DNA of 64,000 nt, from the NCBI GenBank assembly GCA_018402205.1, contig JAGYIX010000003.1, positions 620,001-684,000 of the forward strand, written 5' to 3'. Both the position numbers and the translations under genes were made by a program. Below are positions 17,476 through 25,871 of this stretch, piece by piece. The stretch is from Flavobacteriaceae bacterium. Lineage in GTDB: Bacteria; Bacteroidota; Bacteroidia; Flavobacteriales; Flavobacteriaceae. The first letter of the stretch is position 1. The number at the start of each line of letters is the position of its first letter. Under the pieces are notes generated by a model. The model saw nothing but the letters and a program-made list of their open reading frames with translations, was not told where the DNA came from and did no database searches.

Positions 17476-18861
17476 ATGTACAAGCCTGAAACGATTAAAC
17501 AACTACTAGAGCGAAATCCATTAAACGATTCAGTAACAGTTATGGGGTGGGTGCGCACCTTCAGAAGCAATCGCTTTATTGCCTTAAATGACGGATCTAC
17601 CCTTACTACCCTTCAATGCGTAGTTGATTTTGAAACTCTAGAGGATGGTTTATTAAGCCAGATACACACAGGAACAGCACTTAAACTGACAGGGCTATTC
17701 GTAGAAAGTCAAGGCAAGGGGCAAAGTGTTGAAATTCAGGTTAATAACCTTGAGATACTCGGAACGGCTGATCCAGACCATTTTCCCATTCAACCCAAAA
17801 AACACAGCCTAGAATTCTTAAGAGAGAAAGCGCACCTGCGCATTCGCACCAACACCTTTGCAGCCATTATGCGTGTGCGCTCGGCACTTGCTTTTGCCGT
17901 TCACCAGTATTTCAACTCAAACGGATTCTTTTACATGAACACCCCCATAATCACAGGTTCAGATGCAGAAGGTGCTGGGGAAATGTTTAAACTTTCGAAC
18001 ACCGATTTCTTCGGAAAAGAAACACATTTAACGGTTTCAGGTCAATTAGAGGCAGAAACCTACGCTATGGGGCTTGGAAAAGTCTACACTTTTGGGCCCA
18101 CCTTTAGAGCAGAAAACTCTAACACCTCGAGACACCTAGCAGAGTTTTGGATGATCGAGCCCGAAATGGCCTTTTACGACCTAGAAGATACTATGGAGCT
18201 TGCTGAAGACTTTATCAAAAATACCATTGGCTATGTTCTTGAGCACTGTAAAGAAGATCTTAGTTTCTTGGAACAACGACTTACCGATGAAGACAAGACC
18301 AAACCAGAAAATGAGCGCAGTCCAATGCTGCTGCTCGAGAAACTAAAGTTTGTCGTTGACAAACCCTTTATTAGATTAAGCTATACCGAGGCATTTGAGA
18401 TTCTTAAGTACTCGAAAGAAAATCAGAAAAAGAAATTTAAATACCCCATTTCAGAATGGGGGTCAGACCTTCAAAGTGAACACGAACGCTATCTGGTAGA
18501 AAAGCATTTCAATGCTCCAGTTGTGTTGTTTGACTATCCGGCAAAAATAAAGGCCTTTTATATGCGTCTAAATGAAGATCAGCAAACCGTTAGGGCTATG
18601 GATGTTTTATTTCCGGGAATCGGTGAGATTGTAGGCGGATCTCAGCGTGAAGAACGTCTCGATGTGCTTGAACTTAAGATTAATCAAATGGGTATAGACG
18701 CCCAAGAACTTTGGTGGTACCTTGAGCTCAGAAAGTTTGGAACCGCGGTGCATAGTGGTTTCGGACTAGGGTTTGAGCGTTTAGTTATGTTTGCTACAGG
18801 AATGGGCAATATTCGTGACGTTATCCCCTACCCAAGAACTCCACAGAACGCCGAATTCTAA
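17476..18861 (+). CDS. asnS: Asparaginyl-tRNA synthetase
   Basis: The product has 461 residues. The N-terminal OB-fold anticodon domain contains VMGWVRTFRSNRFIALNDGS. The class II core has motif 2 (FRAENSNTSRHLAEFWMIEPE) around residue 215 and motif 3 (GFGLGFERLVMFATG) near the end. The residue pattern fits AsnRS rather than AspRS, and the length agrees with AsnRS. It joins asparagine to tRNA-Asn. Confidence 0.96.
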   Translation: MYKPETIKQLLERNPLNDSVTVMGWVRTFRSNRFIALNDGSTLTTLQCVVDFETLEDGLLSQIHTGTALKLTGLFVESQGKGQSVEIQVNNLEILGTADPDHFPIQPKKHSLEFLREKAHLRIRTNTFAAIMRVRSALAFAVHQYFNSNGFFYMNTPIITGSDAEGAGEMFKLSNTDFFGKETHLTVSGQLEAETYAMGLGKVYTFGPTFRAENSNTSRHLAEFWMIEPEMAFYDLEDTMELAEDFIKNTIGYVLEHCKEDLSFLEQRLTDEDKTKPENERSPMLLLEKLKFVVDKPFIRLSYTEAFEILKYSKENQKKKFKYPISEWGSDLQSEHERYLVEKHFNAPVVLFDYPAKIKAFYMRLNEDQQTVRAMDVLFPGIGEIVGGSQREERLDVLELKINQMGIDAQELWWYLELRKFGTAVHSGFGLGFERLVMFATGMGNIRDVIPYPRTPQNAEF

Positions 18862-18872
18862 ATCTATATTAG

Positions 18873-20315
18873 ATGCTCAAACAGCAGCTTCAATTAAAAC
18901 TTAGTCAAAAGCTCTCTCCGCAGCAGATTCAGCTCATGAAACTCATTCAGCTGCCTACTCTAGCCTTTGAAGAGCGCTTAAAGCAAGAAATTGAAGAAAA
19001 CCCCGCACTAGAACAAGGAAAAGAGACGGTTGAAGGTGACGATTTATATGAAGATCAAGAAGAGGCTTGGGATGAGCAAGAAAACGAGTCACTAGATATG
19101 CAAGACTATCTTTCTGACGATGAAATACCTGATTATAAAACTGCGAACTCCAACTATCCAGAAGAGTCTAAAGATCATCAGATCCCCTATGCTTCGGGCA
19201 CCTCATTTCATCAACACCTGATCAGCCAACTAGGCACATTCGAGATCAGTGAATCTACTTATCTTATTGCTGAATATCTCATTGGCAGCCTTGATGAAAG
19301 CGGATACCTAAGAAGGCCTGAAGAAGACTTGATCGATGATATGGCCTTTCATATGAATCTAATGGTCAGCCCTGAAGAACTTAGCGAATCATTGCATATT
19401 GTTCAGCAGCTTGATCCGGCAGGTGTAGGAGGCAGAAATATCGCAGAATGTTTAAGACTGCAGCTCGAACGCCAAACAGCTAGTGATTCTAAAGATCTGG
19501 CAATGCTTATAATTAGCGAGTCTTTTGACTTATTCTCCAAAAAGCATTTTGAGAAACTCTTGAGCAAGCACAAGACCAGCGAACAACTGCTGAAAGAGGC
19601 CCTTACAAAGATTGAGAAGCTAAATCCAAAGCCTGGTGCTAGTTTCGCCAATCAAACCAAAACAAACAATTACATCATTCCAGATTTCACGATACGCATC
19701 GAAGAGGAGCAAGTTGAAGTGCTGTTAAACGCCAGAAATGCCCCCGAATTGCACGTATCAAAAAACTATCAAGAGTTAATTAGAACCTATCAAGAAGGCA
19801 AACCCTCTAGAGAACAGAAAGAGACTGTTCAGTTTGTAAAACAAAAGTTGGATTCCGCCAAGTGGTTCATCGATGCTATAAAACAGAGACAGAATACGTT
19901 GTTGGTTACCATGAACGCTATTGTTTTACACCAGAAGAGCTATTTCTTAAGTGGAGACGAACGGGATATTAAACCCATGATCTTAAAAGATATTGCCGAA
20001 ACAATTGGCATGGATGTGTCTACAGTTTCAAGGGTAGCAAATAGCAAGTACGCAGACACCCCCTACGGAACCAAGCTTCTTAAATCATTCTTCTCTGATG
20101 CTATGACTAACGAAGAAGGAGAAACAGTTTCAACAAGACAGATCAAATCATTGGTAAAAGAACTGATTGACAGTGAAGACAAAAAGAATCCGCTAACCGA
20201 TGACCAAATCGGAAAGGCACTTAAAGAAAAAGGATTCAAGGTAGCTCGAAGAACAGTAGCTAAATATAGAGAACAACTCGAACTTCCGGTAGCAAGACTT
20301 AGACGTAGCTTATAA
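18873..20315 (+). CDS. rpoN: RNA polymerase sigma-54 factor
   Basis: The 480-residue protein opens with the Gln/Leu-rich activator-interacting region I (QLQLKLSQKLSPQQIQLMKLIQLP), then an acidic linker. The core-binding domain follows, then a helix-turn-helix with MDVSTVSRVANSKYADTPYG. It ends with the RpoN box ARRTVAKYRE at about residue 463. It starts 11 bases after asnS. No enhancer-binding activator is encoded in this window, so its local targets are not apparent. Confidence 0.96.
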   Translation: MLKQQLQLKLSQKLSPQQIQLMKLIQLPTLAFEERLKQEIEENPALEQGKETVEGDDLYEDQEEAWDEQENESLDMQDYLSDDEIPDYKTANSNYPEESKDHQIPYASGTSFHQHLISQLGTFEISESTYLIAEYLIGSLDESGYLRRPEEDLIDDMAFHMNLMVSPEELSESLHIVQQLDPAGVGGRNIAECLRLQLERQTASDSKDLAMLIISESFDLFSKKHFEKLLSKHKTSEQLLKEALTKIEKLNPKPGASFANQTKTNNYIIPDFTIRIEEEQVEVLLNARNAPELHVSKNYQELIRTYQEGKPSREQKETVQFVKQKLDSAKWFIDAIKQRQNTLLVTMNAIVLHQKSYFLSGDERDIKPMILKDIAETIGMDVSTVSRVANSKYADTPYGTKLLKSFFSDAMTNEEGETVSTRQIKSLVKELIDSEDKKNPLTDDQIGKALKEKGFKVARRTVAKYREQLELPVARLRRSL

Positions 20316-20349
20316 AAAAAGCCCCAAATTGATAATCTGGGGCTTTTTT
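20314..20349. terminator. Bidirectional terminator between rpoN and the exb operon
   Basis: GCCCCAAATT and AATCTGGGGC form a stem with one mismatch and a short loop, bordered by an A run on the left and a T run on the right. It can serve the converging rpoN and exbD transcripts. Confidence 0.85.
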
Positions 20350-20370
20350 AAATCCGTTACTAACTAGTGT

Positions 20371-20853
20371 TTATTGAAGGTTGGCAAAGGCGTTTCCTTC
20401 ATAAGTGGTGTAATTGACCTTAAGGGCATTTACTTTTCTAAGTTCTTGCTTAATATCCATCACAATACCCATATTGGCGTTGCGGTCTACCTTAAGGGCT
20501 GTAGTCAATACATTCTGTAACTCCTGAGGCTTTTTGGCGCGCTCTGAAAGAATATAAGGGCCCACTTCGGGCACATTAGCGAACTTATCGTTCAATTGTA
20601 TCTTAGGTTCCTCCCCAAAAATTTTACTATACTCTTGAGTTGGTTTTCCTGCATAGATATAAATAACGCGGTCTTTCTTCTCTAACTTTTTTGTTTGATC
20701 GGCATTCGGAAGAATATTCTCAACAAACAGTGAACTATCCTTCATAGTGGTAACCGTCATAAAGAAGAAGAGAAGCATGAATACAATATCCGGAAGAGAG
20801 GCAGTCGAAACTGCTGGTAAATCTCCATCTTTCTTTTTTGCAAATTTTGACAT
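20371..20853 (-). CDS. exbD: ExbD/TolR-type biopolymer transport protein (second copy)
   Basis: The 160-residue protein has one N-terminal membrane helix (about residues 22-38) preceded by the conserved PDIVFMLLFFFMTVTTM, including the functional Asp, and a periplasmic domain. ExbD with ExbB uses proton motive force to drive TonB. It is the last gene of the four-gene minus-strand cluster and pairs with the preceding exbD copy. The system could energise the SusC and TonB-dependent receptors encoded elsewhere in the window. Confidence 0.93.
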   Translation of the reverse strand: MSKFAKKKDGDLPAVSTASLPDIVFMLLFFFMTVTTMKDSSLFVENILPNADQTKKLEKKDRVIYIYAGKPTQEYSKIFGEEPKIQLNDKFANVPEVGPYILSERAKKPQELQNVLTTALKVDRNANMGIVMDIKQELRKVNALKVNYTTYEGNAFANLQ

Positions 20854-20875
20854 GATGCTCTTGTTCTTTTAAAAG

Positions 20876-21496
20876 TTAAATTTTACTAGTCTCTGCCTCA
20901 GATAACTTCTGTGGAAAAATTTCTTGAATTCGCTGCACCTTTTCTTTTAACTCATCGCGAACACTAGATGGGGTTTCGGGGTTTAAATACTCCGATTCCA
21001 TTTCTGTAAAATCGCGCCCAAAAAGTCTTCTAGCCTCTCGGTTTCTGAGTTCGTTATAAGCCGCGACCAACTCGTTCTGAACAGTAATATAAGTACTGTA
21101 TTGAGTTTCCCGATCGTTTCTTAATGAAATAATGGCCTTTTGCGGACTATCAGATGATCTTTCATCACGCTTTCCTTTACAGTAGTTGCAGTAATCTGGA
21201 GTTCCAGTAGGGCTTCCACCGTTATCTAAAAAAGCGATAGCAGCAGCTCTGAGATCTCGAATGTCCATCAACTGTTCCTCAACTAGTAATTGTCCGGATC
21301 TGTTGATATTAACAGTAAAGATGTTTTTCTGCTTAATTATCACGTCAGTATCTGGCGGTTCAATTGGGGGAAGCATACGATCTAGACCTGCGTCTGTTTC
21401 AATGGTAGTAGTTACCAAGAAAAAGATAAGCAGTAAGAAAGCGATATCCGCCATTGAACCCGCGTTTACCTCGGGTGCTCCTTTTCTTCTAGACAT
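20876..21496 (-). CDS. exbD: ExbD/TolR-type biopolymer transport protein (first copy, long form)
   Basis: The 206-residue protein has the ExbD start MADIAFLLLIFFLVTTTIET, with the conserved Asp entering the single membrane helix. The periplasmic part is longer than in E. coli ExbD (about 140 residues). It contains a CxxC (YCNYCKG, around residue 105) and a helical C-terminal extension rich in charged residues. It lies 22 bases before the shorter exbD and 7 bases after a small membrane-protein gene. Confidence 0.9.
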   Translation of the reverse strand: MSRRKGAPEVNAGSMADIAFLLLIFFLVTTTIETDAGLDRMLPPIEPPDTDVIIKQKNIFTVNINRSGQLLVEEQLMDIRDLRAAAIAFLDNGGSPTGTPDYCNYCKGKRDERSSDSPQKAIISLRNDRETQYSTYITVQNELVAAYNELRNREARRLFGRDFTEMESEYLNPETPSSVRDELKEKVQRIQEIFPQKLSEAETSKI

Positions 21497-21503
21497 AGCT
21501 CAG

Positions 21504-21950
21504 TTATTTTCCAATTAGACGCTTAATACTAGGCACAACCATAAGTGCAATGGCAATCAATAACATTCCGAAGAATATATTGAGAAGTGTACCTATCGTT
21601 TTTACTGTACCCACTGTAGCTGTTAAGCCACGCTCTGATTGAACGGCTTCAACTACTTGCTCTTCACCCCCAGCAGCCGCATAACCAATTACGGTTAAAA
21701 CCACAGCAAATCCAAGAGTTTTTAAAATTCTCATAAGGCCCCCCTTAGAAGAAAATGTCTTCTTAAGCCCAAAGAACAAAGAAGCAGCCGTAGCTAATAA
21801 AAGTAGCAAGAATACAATTTTGAACATGAGGTCCATCGGCACACTTTTAATGGCCTCTGAAGGTGGCATATCGGTCTCAGGAAGACTCGACCATAGAACT
21901 GCAGAAAGCACCCCTAGCACTATGAGAACAATTTTAATGATTCTGTGCAT
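21504..21950 (-). CDS. Small membrane protein of the ExbB/ExbD operon
   Basis: The 148-residue protein has about four predicted membrane segments (near residues 5-20, 42-62, 78-94 and 118-138). It resembles no enzyme I recognise. Its position between exbB and exbD is repeated in related flavobacteria, suggesting an accessory subunit or assembly factor of the motor. That role is an inference from context only. Confidence 0.7.
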   Translation of the reverse strand: MHRIIKIVLIVLGVLSAVLWSSLPETDMPPSEAIKSVPMDLMFKIVFLLLLLATAASLFFGLKKTFSSKGGLMRILKTLGFAVVLTVIGYAAAGGEEQVVEAVQSERGLTATVGTVKTIGTLLNIFFGMLLIAIALMVVPSIKRLIGK

Positions 21951-21977
21951 GATTTTGTGATTTAAGAGTTCTACTAA

Positions 21978-22706
21978 TTATTTCTTTACAGTGGATAACA
22001 TATCGATAAGAGAGATCGAAGAATCTTCCATATCATTAACGATAGCATCGATTTTAGCAATGATGTAGTTGTAGAAAATCTGAAGAATAATCGCAACAAT
22101 AAGACCAAATACAGTGGTCAAAAGTGCCACCTGAATATCTCCTGCGATAAGAGATGCTGAAAGGTTACCTACAGCAGCAATCTTCTGGAAGGCCTGAATC
22201 ATACCGATTACCGTACCCATGAAACCAAGCATCGGTGCAATAGCGATAAATAGAGACAACCAAGATACATTCTTTTCTAATTGTCCCATTTGAACTCCTC
22301 CGTAAGAAACTACAGCTTTCTCAGCAGCCTCAACTCCGTCACCTGCACGCTCAAGACCTTGGTAAAAAATAGAAGCCACTGGACCTTTTGTATCTCTACA
22401 AACTGATTTAGCCTCTTCTATGCCGCCTTCGGCTAAAGCCTGTTCCACTTTCTCTCTAAGAGCGACAGTGTTTGTGGTAGCCATGTTGAGGTAGAGAATA
22501 CGCTCGATAGCTACAGCAAGACCTAAGATTAAACAAAGTAGTACGATACCCATAAAGGCCGGACCACCTTGAATAAATTGCTCTTTAAGTACTTGAGTAA
22601 ATCCTTTAGAAGCAGCCGCTTCTTCTTGTAAAACAGCAGCAGAAGCAGATGCTGTACTAAAAATGAACATTCCAGCTGAAGCCAGAGTTAAGGTTAATCT
22701 TTTCAT
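21978..22706 (-). CDS. exbB: ExbB/TolQ/MotA-family proton channel
   Basis: The 242-residue protein has an N-terminal signal-like helix (residues 5-24), then the three-helix MotA/TolQ/ExbB layout: a helix at about 50-70, a cytoplasmic region, then paired helices containing LFIAIAPMLGFMGTVIGMIQAFQ and VALLTTVFGLIVAIILQI. It is the first gene of the operon exbB, small membrane protein, exbD, exbD. The 116 bases upstream are AT-rich and hold TATCTTTA, one mismatch from a -7 box. Confidence 0.93.
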   Translation of the reverse strand: MKRLTLTLASAGMFIFSTASASAAVLQEEAAASKGFTQVLKEQFIQGGPAFMGIVLLCLILGLAVAIERILYLNMATTNTVALREKVEQALAEGGIEEAKSVCRDTKGPVASIFYQGLERAGDGVEAAEKAVVSYGGVQMGQLEKNVSWLSLFIAIAPMLGFMGTVIGMIQAFQKIAAVGNLSASLIAGDIQVALLTTVFGLIVAIILQIFYNYIIAKIDAIVNDMEDSSISLIDMLSTVKK

Positions 22707-22822
22707 TTTTTAAGACTTAAAATTTGTTAGTAACGGTTTAAAGATAAAAAATTATTGATTCGAGCTTTTACAAGCGAGCACCAAGAAACAAAAAATAAAA
22801 GACCTAAAAAAAAGTGATGTAA

Positions 22823-23854
22823 TTATTTTACAGAAATTTCTCCGCAAAGAGATTCAGTGAATCGTTTTTTAAATGATACATAGGAAATTCCTAAAGCAAC
22901 GAGATAGTGGGCTTTTGCCAAAGTAGCCTCGAGTGTCATGTCGTGAGCGTTGATCACTCCGCCGTCAATGAACACATCACTTGAAGCGTACCTACCCATT
23001 TCTACAGCTCCCCCTAAGCATTGCGAAACATTAACTACGGGTAACTCATGAGACAGGGCGAACTTCAGAAAATTTCGAATCGAATCGCGCTGCATGCTAT
23101 TTCCAGATCCGAATGTTTCAATGATGACCGCTTTGGCTTTTGAATAATCGGCATTAAACAAAGCATTGGGCATATTGGGATAAAGCTTAATTAAATATAT
23201 AGATTGTTCTAGATCTTCAGCTTTCAATACGTCTTGCCAAGTCTCTTTGGGGCGTAAAAGCAGCTCGTGCTGAATCTCCATATGCACCCCAGAGCGCATA
23301 AGCCATGGGTAGTTTGGAGAGTCAAATGCCTGAAAATGATGAGCATTGATCTTGGTGCTTCTATTTGCCCTGTACAATTTGTATTCAAAATAAATGGCTA
23401 CCTCTTGAAGAAGCGGTTCTCCCTGGTGCTCTGTAGAAGCGATTTCTACCGCCGTGATTAAATTTTCTTTTGCGTCTGTTCGCAAGGTGCCAATAGGCAA
23501 CTGAGAACCGGTAAAAATCACCGGCTTCTTTAGGTTCAACAACAAAAAGCTAGCCATAGAGGCGGCATAACTCATTGTATCCGTGCCGTGAAGTACCACA
23601 AACCCAAAATAGGCGTCTTTCTTATCAATGATAAGCCGCTGAAGTGCCATCCAGTCGGTAGACTCTATGCTTGACGAATCTTTTGGCGGACTTAGCGCGA
23701 TGTGATCAATGGTACAATCTAGCAAAGAGAGCTCTGGGATATACCGAACAAGGTCATTGAACTCCACTGGCACTAGGGCCTCCCTAGAAGGTCTGGCGAG
23801 CATACCGATGGTTCCTCCAGTATAAATAAGTAATACGGATTTATTGGTCTTCAT
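22823..23854 (-). CDS. ansA: Type I (cytosolic) L-asparaginase
   Basis: The 343-residue protein has the two catalytic signatures: YTGGTIGM near the N-terminus, with the nucleophilic Thr, and VVLHGTDTMSYAASMASF near residue 90. There is no signal peptide, so it is the cytosolic form that releases ammonia from asparagine. Its ATG overlaps the TGA of tatD in an ATGA junction, so the two are translationally coupled. It ends the sucA-odhB-tatD-ansA series. Confidence 0.93.
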   Translation of the reverse strand: MKTNKSVLLIYTGGTIGMLARPSREALVPVEFNDLVRYIPELSLLDCTIDHIALSPPKDSSSIESTDWMALQRLIIDKKDAYFGFVVLHGTDTMSYAASMASFLLLNLKKPVIFTGSQLPIGTLRTDAKENLITAVEIASTEHQGEPLLQEVAIYFEYKLYRANRSTKINAHHFQAFDSPNYPWLMRSGVHMEIQHELLLRPKETWQDVLKAEDLEQSIYLIKLYPNMPNALFNADYSKAKAVIIETFGSGNSMQRDSIRNFLKFALSHELPVVNVSQCLGGAVEMGRYASSDVFIDGGVINAHDMTLEATLAKAHYLVALGISYVSFKKRFTESLCGEISVK

Positions 23855-24624
23855 AATTGCTTAAATATACGCAAGGCGGTTTCTGTGGTGCGAAGCGCTA
23901 CCTCTTCTTCAGAAAGCGAGTAACAAAGGGCAACTTTTTGAAGTACCTGATAAAGATAAGCGGGCTTATTGCGTTTACCGCGATAAGGAGCGGGAGCCAG
24001 ATAAGGAGCGTCTGTCTCAAGCACAATATGCCTAAGGTCTATCTGGGCGAGAAACTGATCTATCTGACCATTTTTAAAAGTGACTACACCCCCTATGCCC
24101 AAAGCCAAATCAAGGGCTATAGCGCGGCGAGCCTGTTCTAAAGTGCCAGTAAAGCAATGTAAAATGCCACTGACCTTTATACCATCAGCCCTCAATGATT
24201 CTAGTGTCTCGAAGACCTGGTCAAAGGCCTCTCTGCAATGAATAACTATGGGTAAGTTTAGTTGAGAAGCCCATTTAATTTGCTGTTCAAAGGCGTAGCG
24301 TTGAACTTCGAGCGTAGAAGGATCCCAGTACAGGTCAATTCCGATCTCGCCAACGGCGACGGCATAACCTTGGGCTAACTCTTTCTCTACCACGCCTAGC
24401 TGGTAATCGACATCGTCTTTCACATGAGTCGGATGCAACCCGGCCATCAGAAAAATGCGATCGCCGTATTGTTCCTTTAAGGCCTTCATGGCCGGATAAT
24501 ATTCGGCGTCAATAGCCGGAAGAAAAAATCGCTCAACCCCCAATTCTCGGGCGTGAGCGATTAAATCGTGCACATCTTCAGCAAATTCTTCCGAATAGAG
24601 ATGAATATGCGTGTCGGTGAGCAT
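23851..24624 (-). CDS. tatD: TatD-family metal-dependent hydrolase (DNase)
   Basis: The 257-residue protein carries the family motifs in order: DTHIHLY (metal-binding HxH), GEIGIDLYWD, IVIHCREAF, LHCFTG and ETDAPYLAP. TatD enzymes are 3'-5' exonucleases and may also act on tRNA or damaged DNA. It starts one base after the stop of odhB and overlaps ansA by four bases. Confidence 0.92.
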   Translation of the reverse strand: MLTDTHIHLYSEEFAEDVHDLIAHARELGVERFFLPAIDAEYYPAMKALKEQYGDRIFLMAGLHPTHVKDDVDYQLGVVEKELAQGYAVAVGEIGIDLYWDPSTLEVQRYAFEQQIKWASQLNLPIVIHCREAFDQVFETLESLRADGIKVSGILHCFTGTLEQARRAIALDLALGIGGVVTFKNGQIDQFLAQIDLRHIVLETDAPYLAPAPYRGKRNKPAYLYQVLQKVALCYSLSEEEVALRTTETALRIFKQL

Positions 24625-25851
24625 CTAGAGTTCTAGGGCTTTTTTAATGTCTCCGTCCATTAAGTGTTCGACGGGGTTTTCGATGGCCTCTTTAACTGCC
24701 ACCAAAAAGCCCACAGACTCACGCCCGTCAATAATGCGGTGATCGTACGAAAGCGCCAAATACATCACTGGAGCGATGGCAATTTCTTTATTTTTAACAA
24801 TAGGGCGCTCCACAATATTGTGCATGCCTAAGATGGCGCTCTGCGGAGGATTTATAATAGGCGTACTCAACATAGATCCAAAAACGCCTCCGTTTGAGAT
24901 AGTGAAAGTTCCACCCGTCATTTCGTCTACGGTAATTAGTCCGTCTCTGGCGCGCAAGGCAAGCCGTTTCACCTCGTTCTCCACTCCACTGAAAGTCAGC
25001 TTTTCGGCGTTGCGAATCACCGGAACCATCAGGCCTTTTGGCCCCGATACGGCAATGCTTATATCGCAGAAATCGTAAGAGATCATTTCTTTTCCGTCGA
25101 TCATTGAATTAACGGACGGAAACTGCTCAAGGGCGCGAATAACGGCCTTGGTGAAAAACGACATGAATCCTAAGCCAACATCGTGCTTCTCTTTGAAGGA
25201 CTCTTTGTATTGAGCTCTAAGCTCAAACACGGCAGACATGTCAACCTCATTAAAAGTGGTAAGCATAGCCGTTTCGTTTTTTGCAGATACCAAGCGCTCG
25301 GCCACCTTTCTTCTGAGCATAGACAGTTTGGTGCGTATTTGCCCTCGATTGGCTCCATCGGCGACAGAACCCATAGCAATGTTGGCATTCACCACGTCGT
25401 CTTTGGTTATTCGGCCGTCTCTGCCTGTACCCTTGACGGCATTAGGCTCAAGGCCTTTTTCGTCTAGTAGCTTCTTAGCGGCAGGTGAAGGCGTGCCCGA
25501 TGCATACGTGGCTGCAGCAGGCTCTGAAACAGCGGCTGCCGGTGCTGGAGCTGCTGGAGCAGTATTCGCTGCCTTTTCAACCGGTTTAGCTGAAGCGGCC
25601 GCTTGTGGAGCGGCTGCTGAAGTGTCAATGAGGCATACCACCTCTCCGACGGCAACCGCATCTCCTTCTGCTGCTTTCAGCGTAATAATTCCACTCGCCT
25701 CTGCAGGAAGTTCAAGTGTGGCTTTATCCGAATCTACTTCGGCTATGGCCTGATCTTTTTCTACGTAATCTCCGTCTTGAACCAGCCAGGTGGCGATTTC
25801 AACTTCGGTGATCGACTCTCCCGGTGAGGGCACTTTCATTTCTAGAATCAT
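24625..25851 (-). CDS. odhB: 2-oxoglutarate dehydrogenase E2 (dihydrolipoyl succinyltransferase)
   Basis: The 408-residue protein has a single lipoyl domain with lipoyl-lysine motif VDSDKATLELPA near residue 43. An Ala/Pro-rich flexible linker follows, then a peripheral-subunit-binding domain (SPAAKKLLDEKGLEPNAVKGTGRDGRI, about 120-150). The catalytic domain carries SYDHRIIDGRESV near the end. It transfers the succinyl group to CoA in the citric acid cycle. It lies 20 bases after sucA. Confidence 0.95.
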   Translation of the reverse strand: MILEMKVPSPGESITEVEIATWLVQDGDYVEKDQAIAEVDSDKATLELPAEASGIITLKAAEGDAVAVGEVVCLIDTSAAAPQAAASAKPVEKAANTAPAAPAPAAAVSEPAAATYASGTPSPAAKKLLDEKGLEPNAVKGTGRDGRITKDDVVNANIAMGSVADGANRGQIRTKLSMLRRKVAERLVSAKNETAMLTTFNEVDMSAVFELRAQYKESFKEKHDVGLGFMSFFTKAVIRALEQFPSVNSMIDGKEMISYDFCDISIAVSGPKGLMVPVIRNAEKLTFSGVENEVKRLALRARDGLITVDEMTGGTFTISNGGVFGSMLSTPIINPPQSAILGMHNIVERPIVKNKEIAIAPVMYLALSYDHRIIDGRESVGFLVAVKEAIENPVEHLMDGDIKKALEL

Positions 25852-25871
25852 GGTGTGGGCAGAACTAATGA

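Noticed and set aside
25238-25753. A 171-residue Ala/Ser-rich plus-strand frame
   Set aside because: It is the antisense shadow of the Ala/Pro-rich linker of odhB.
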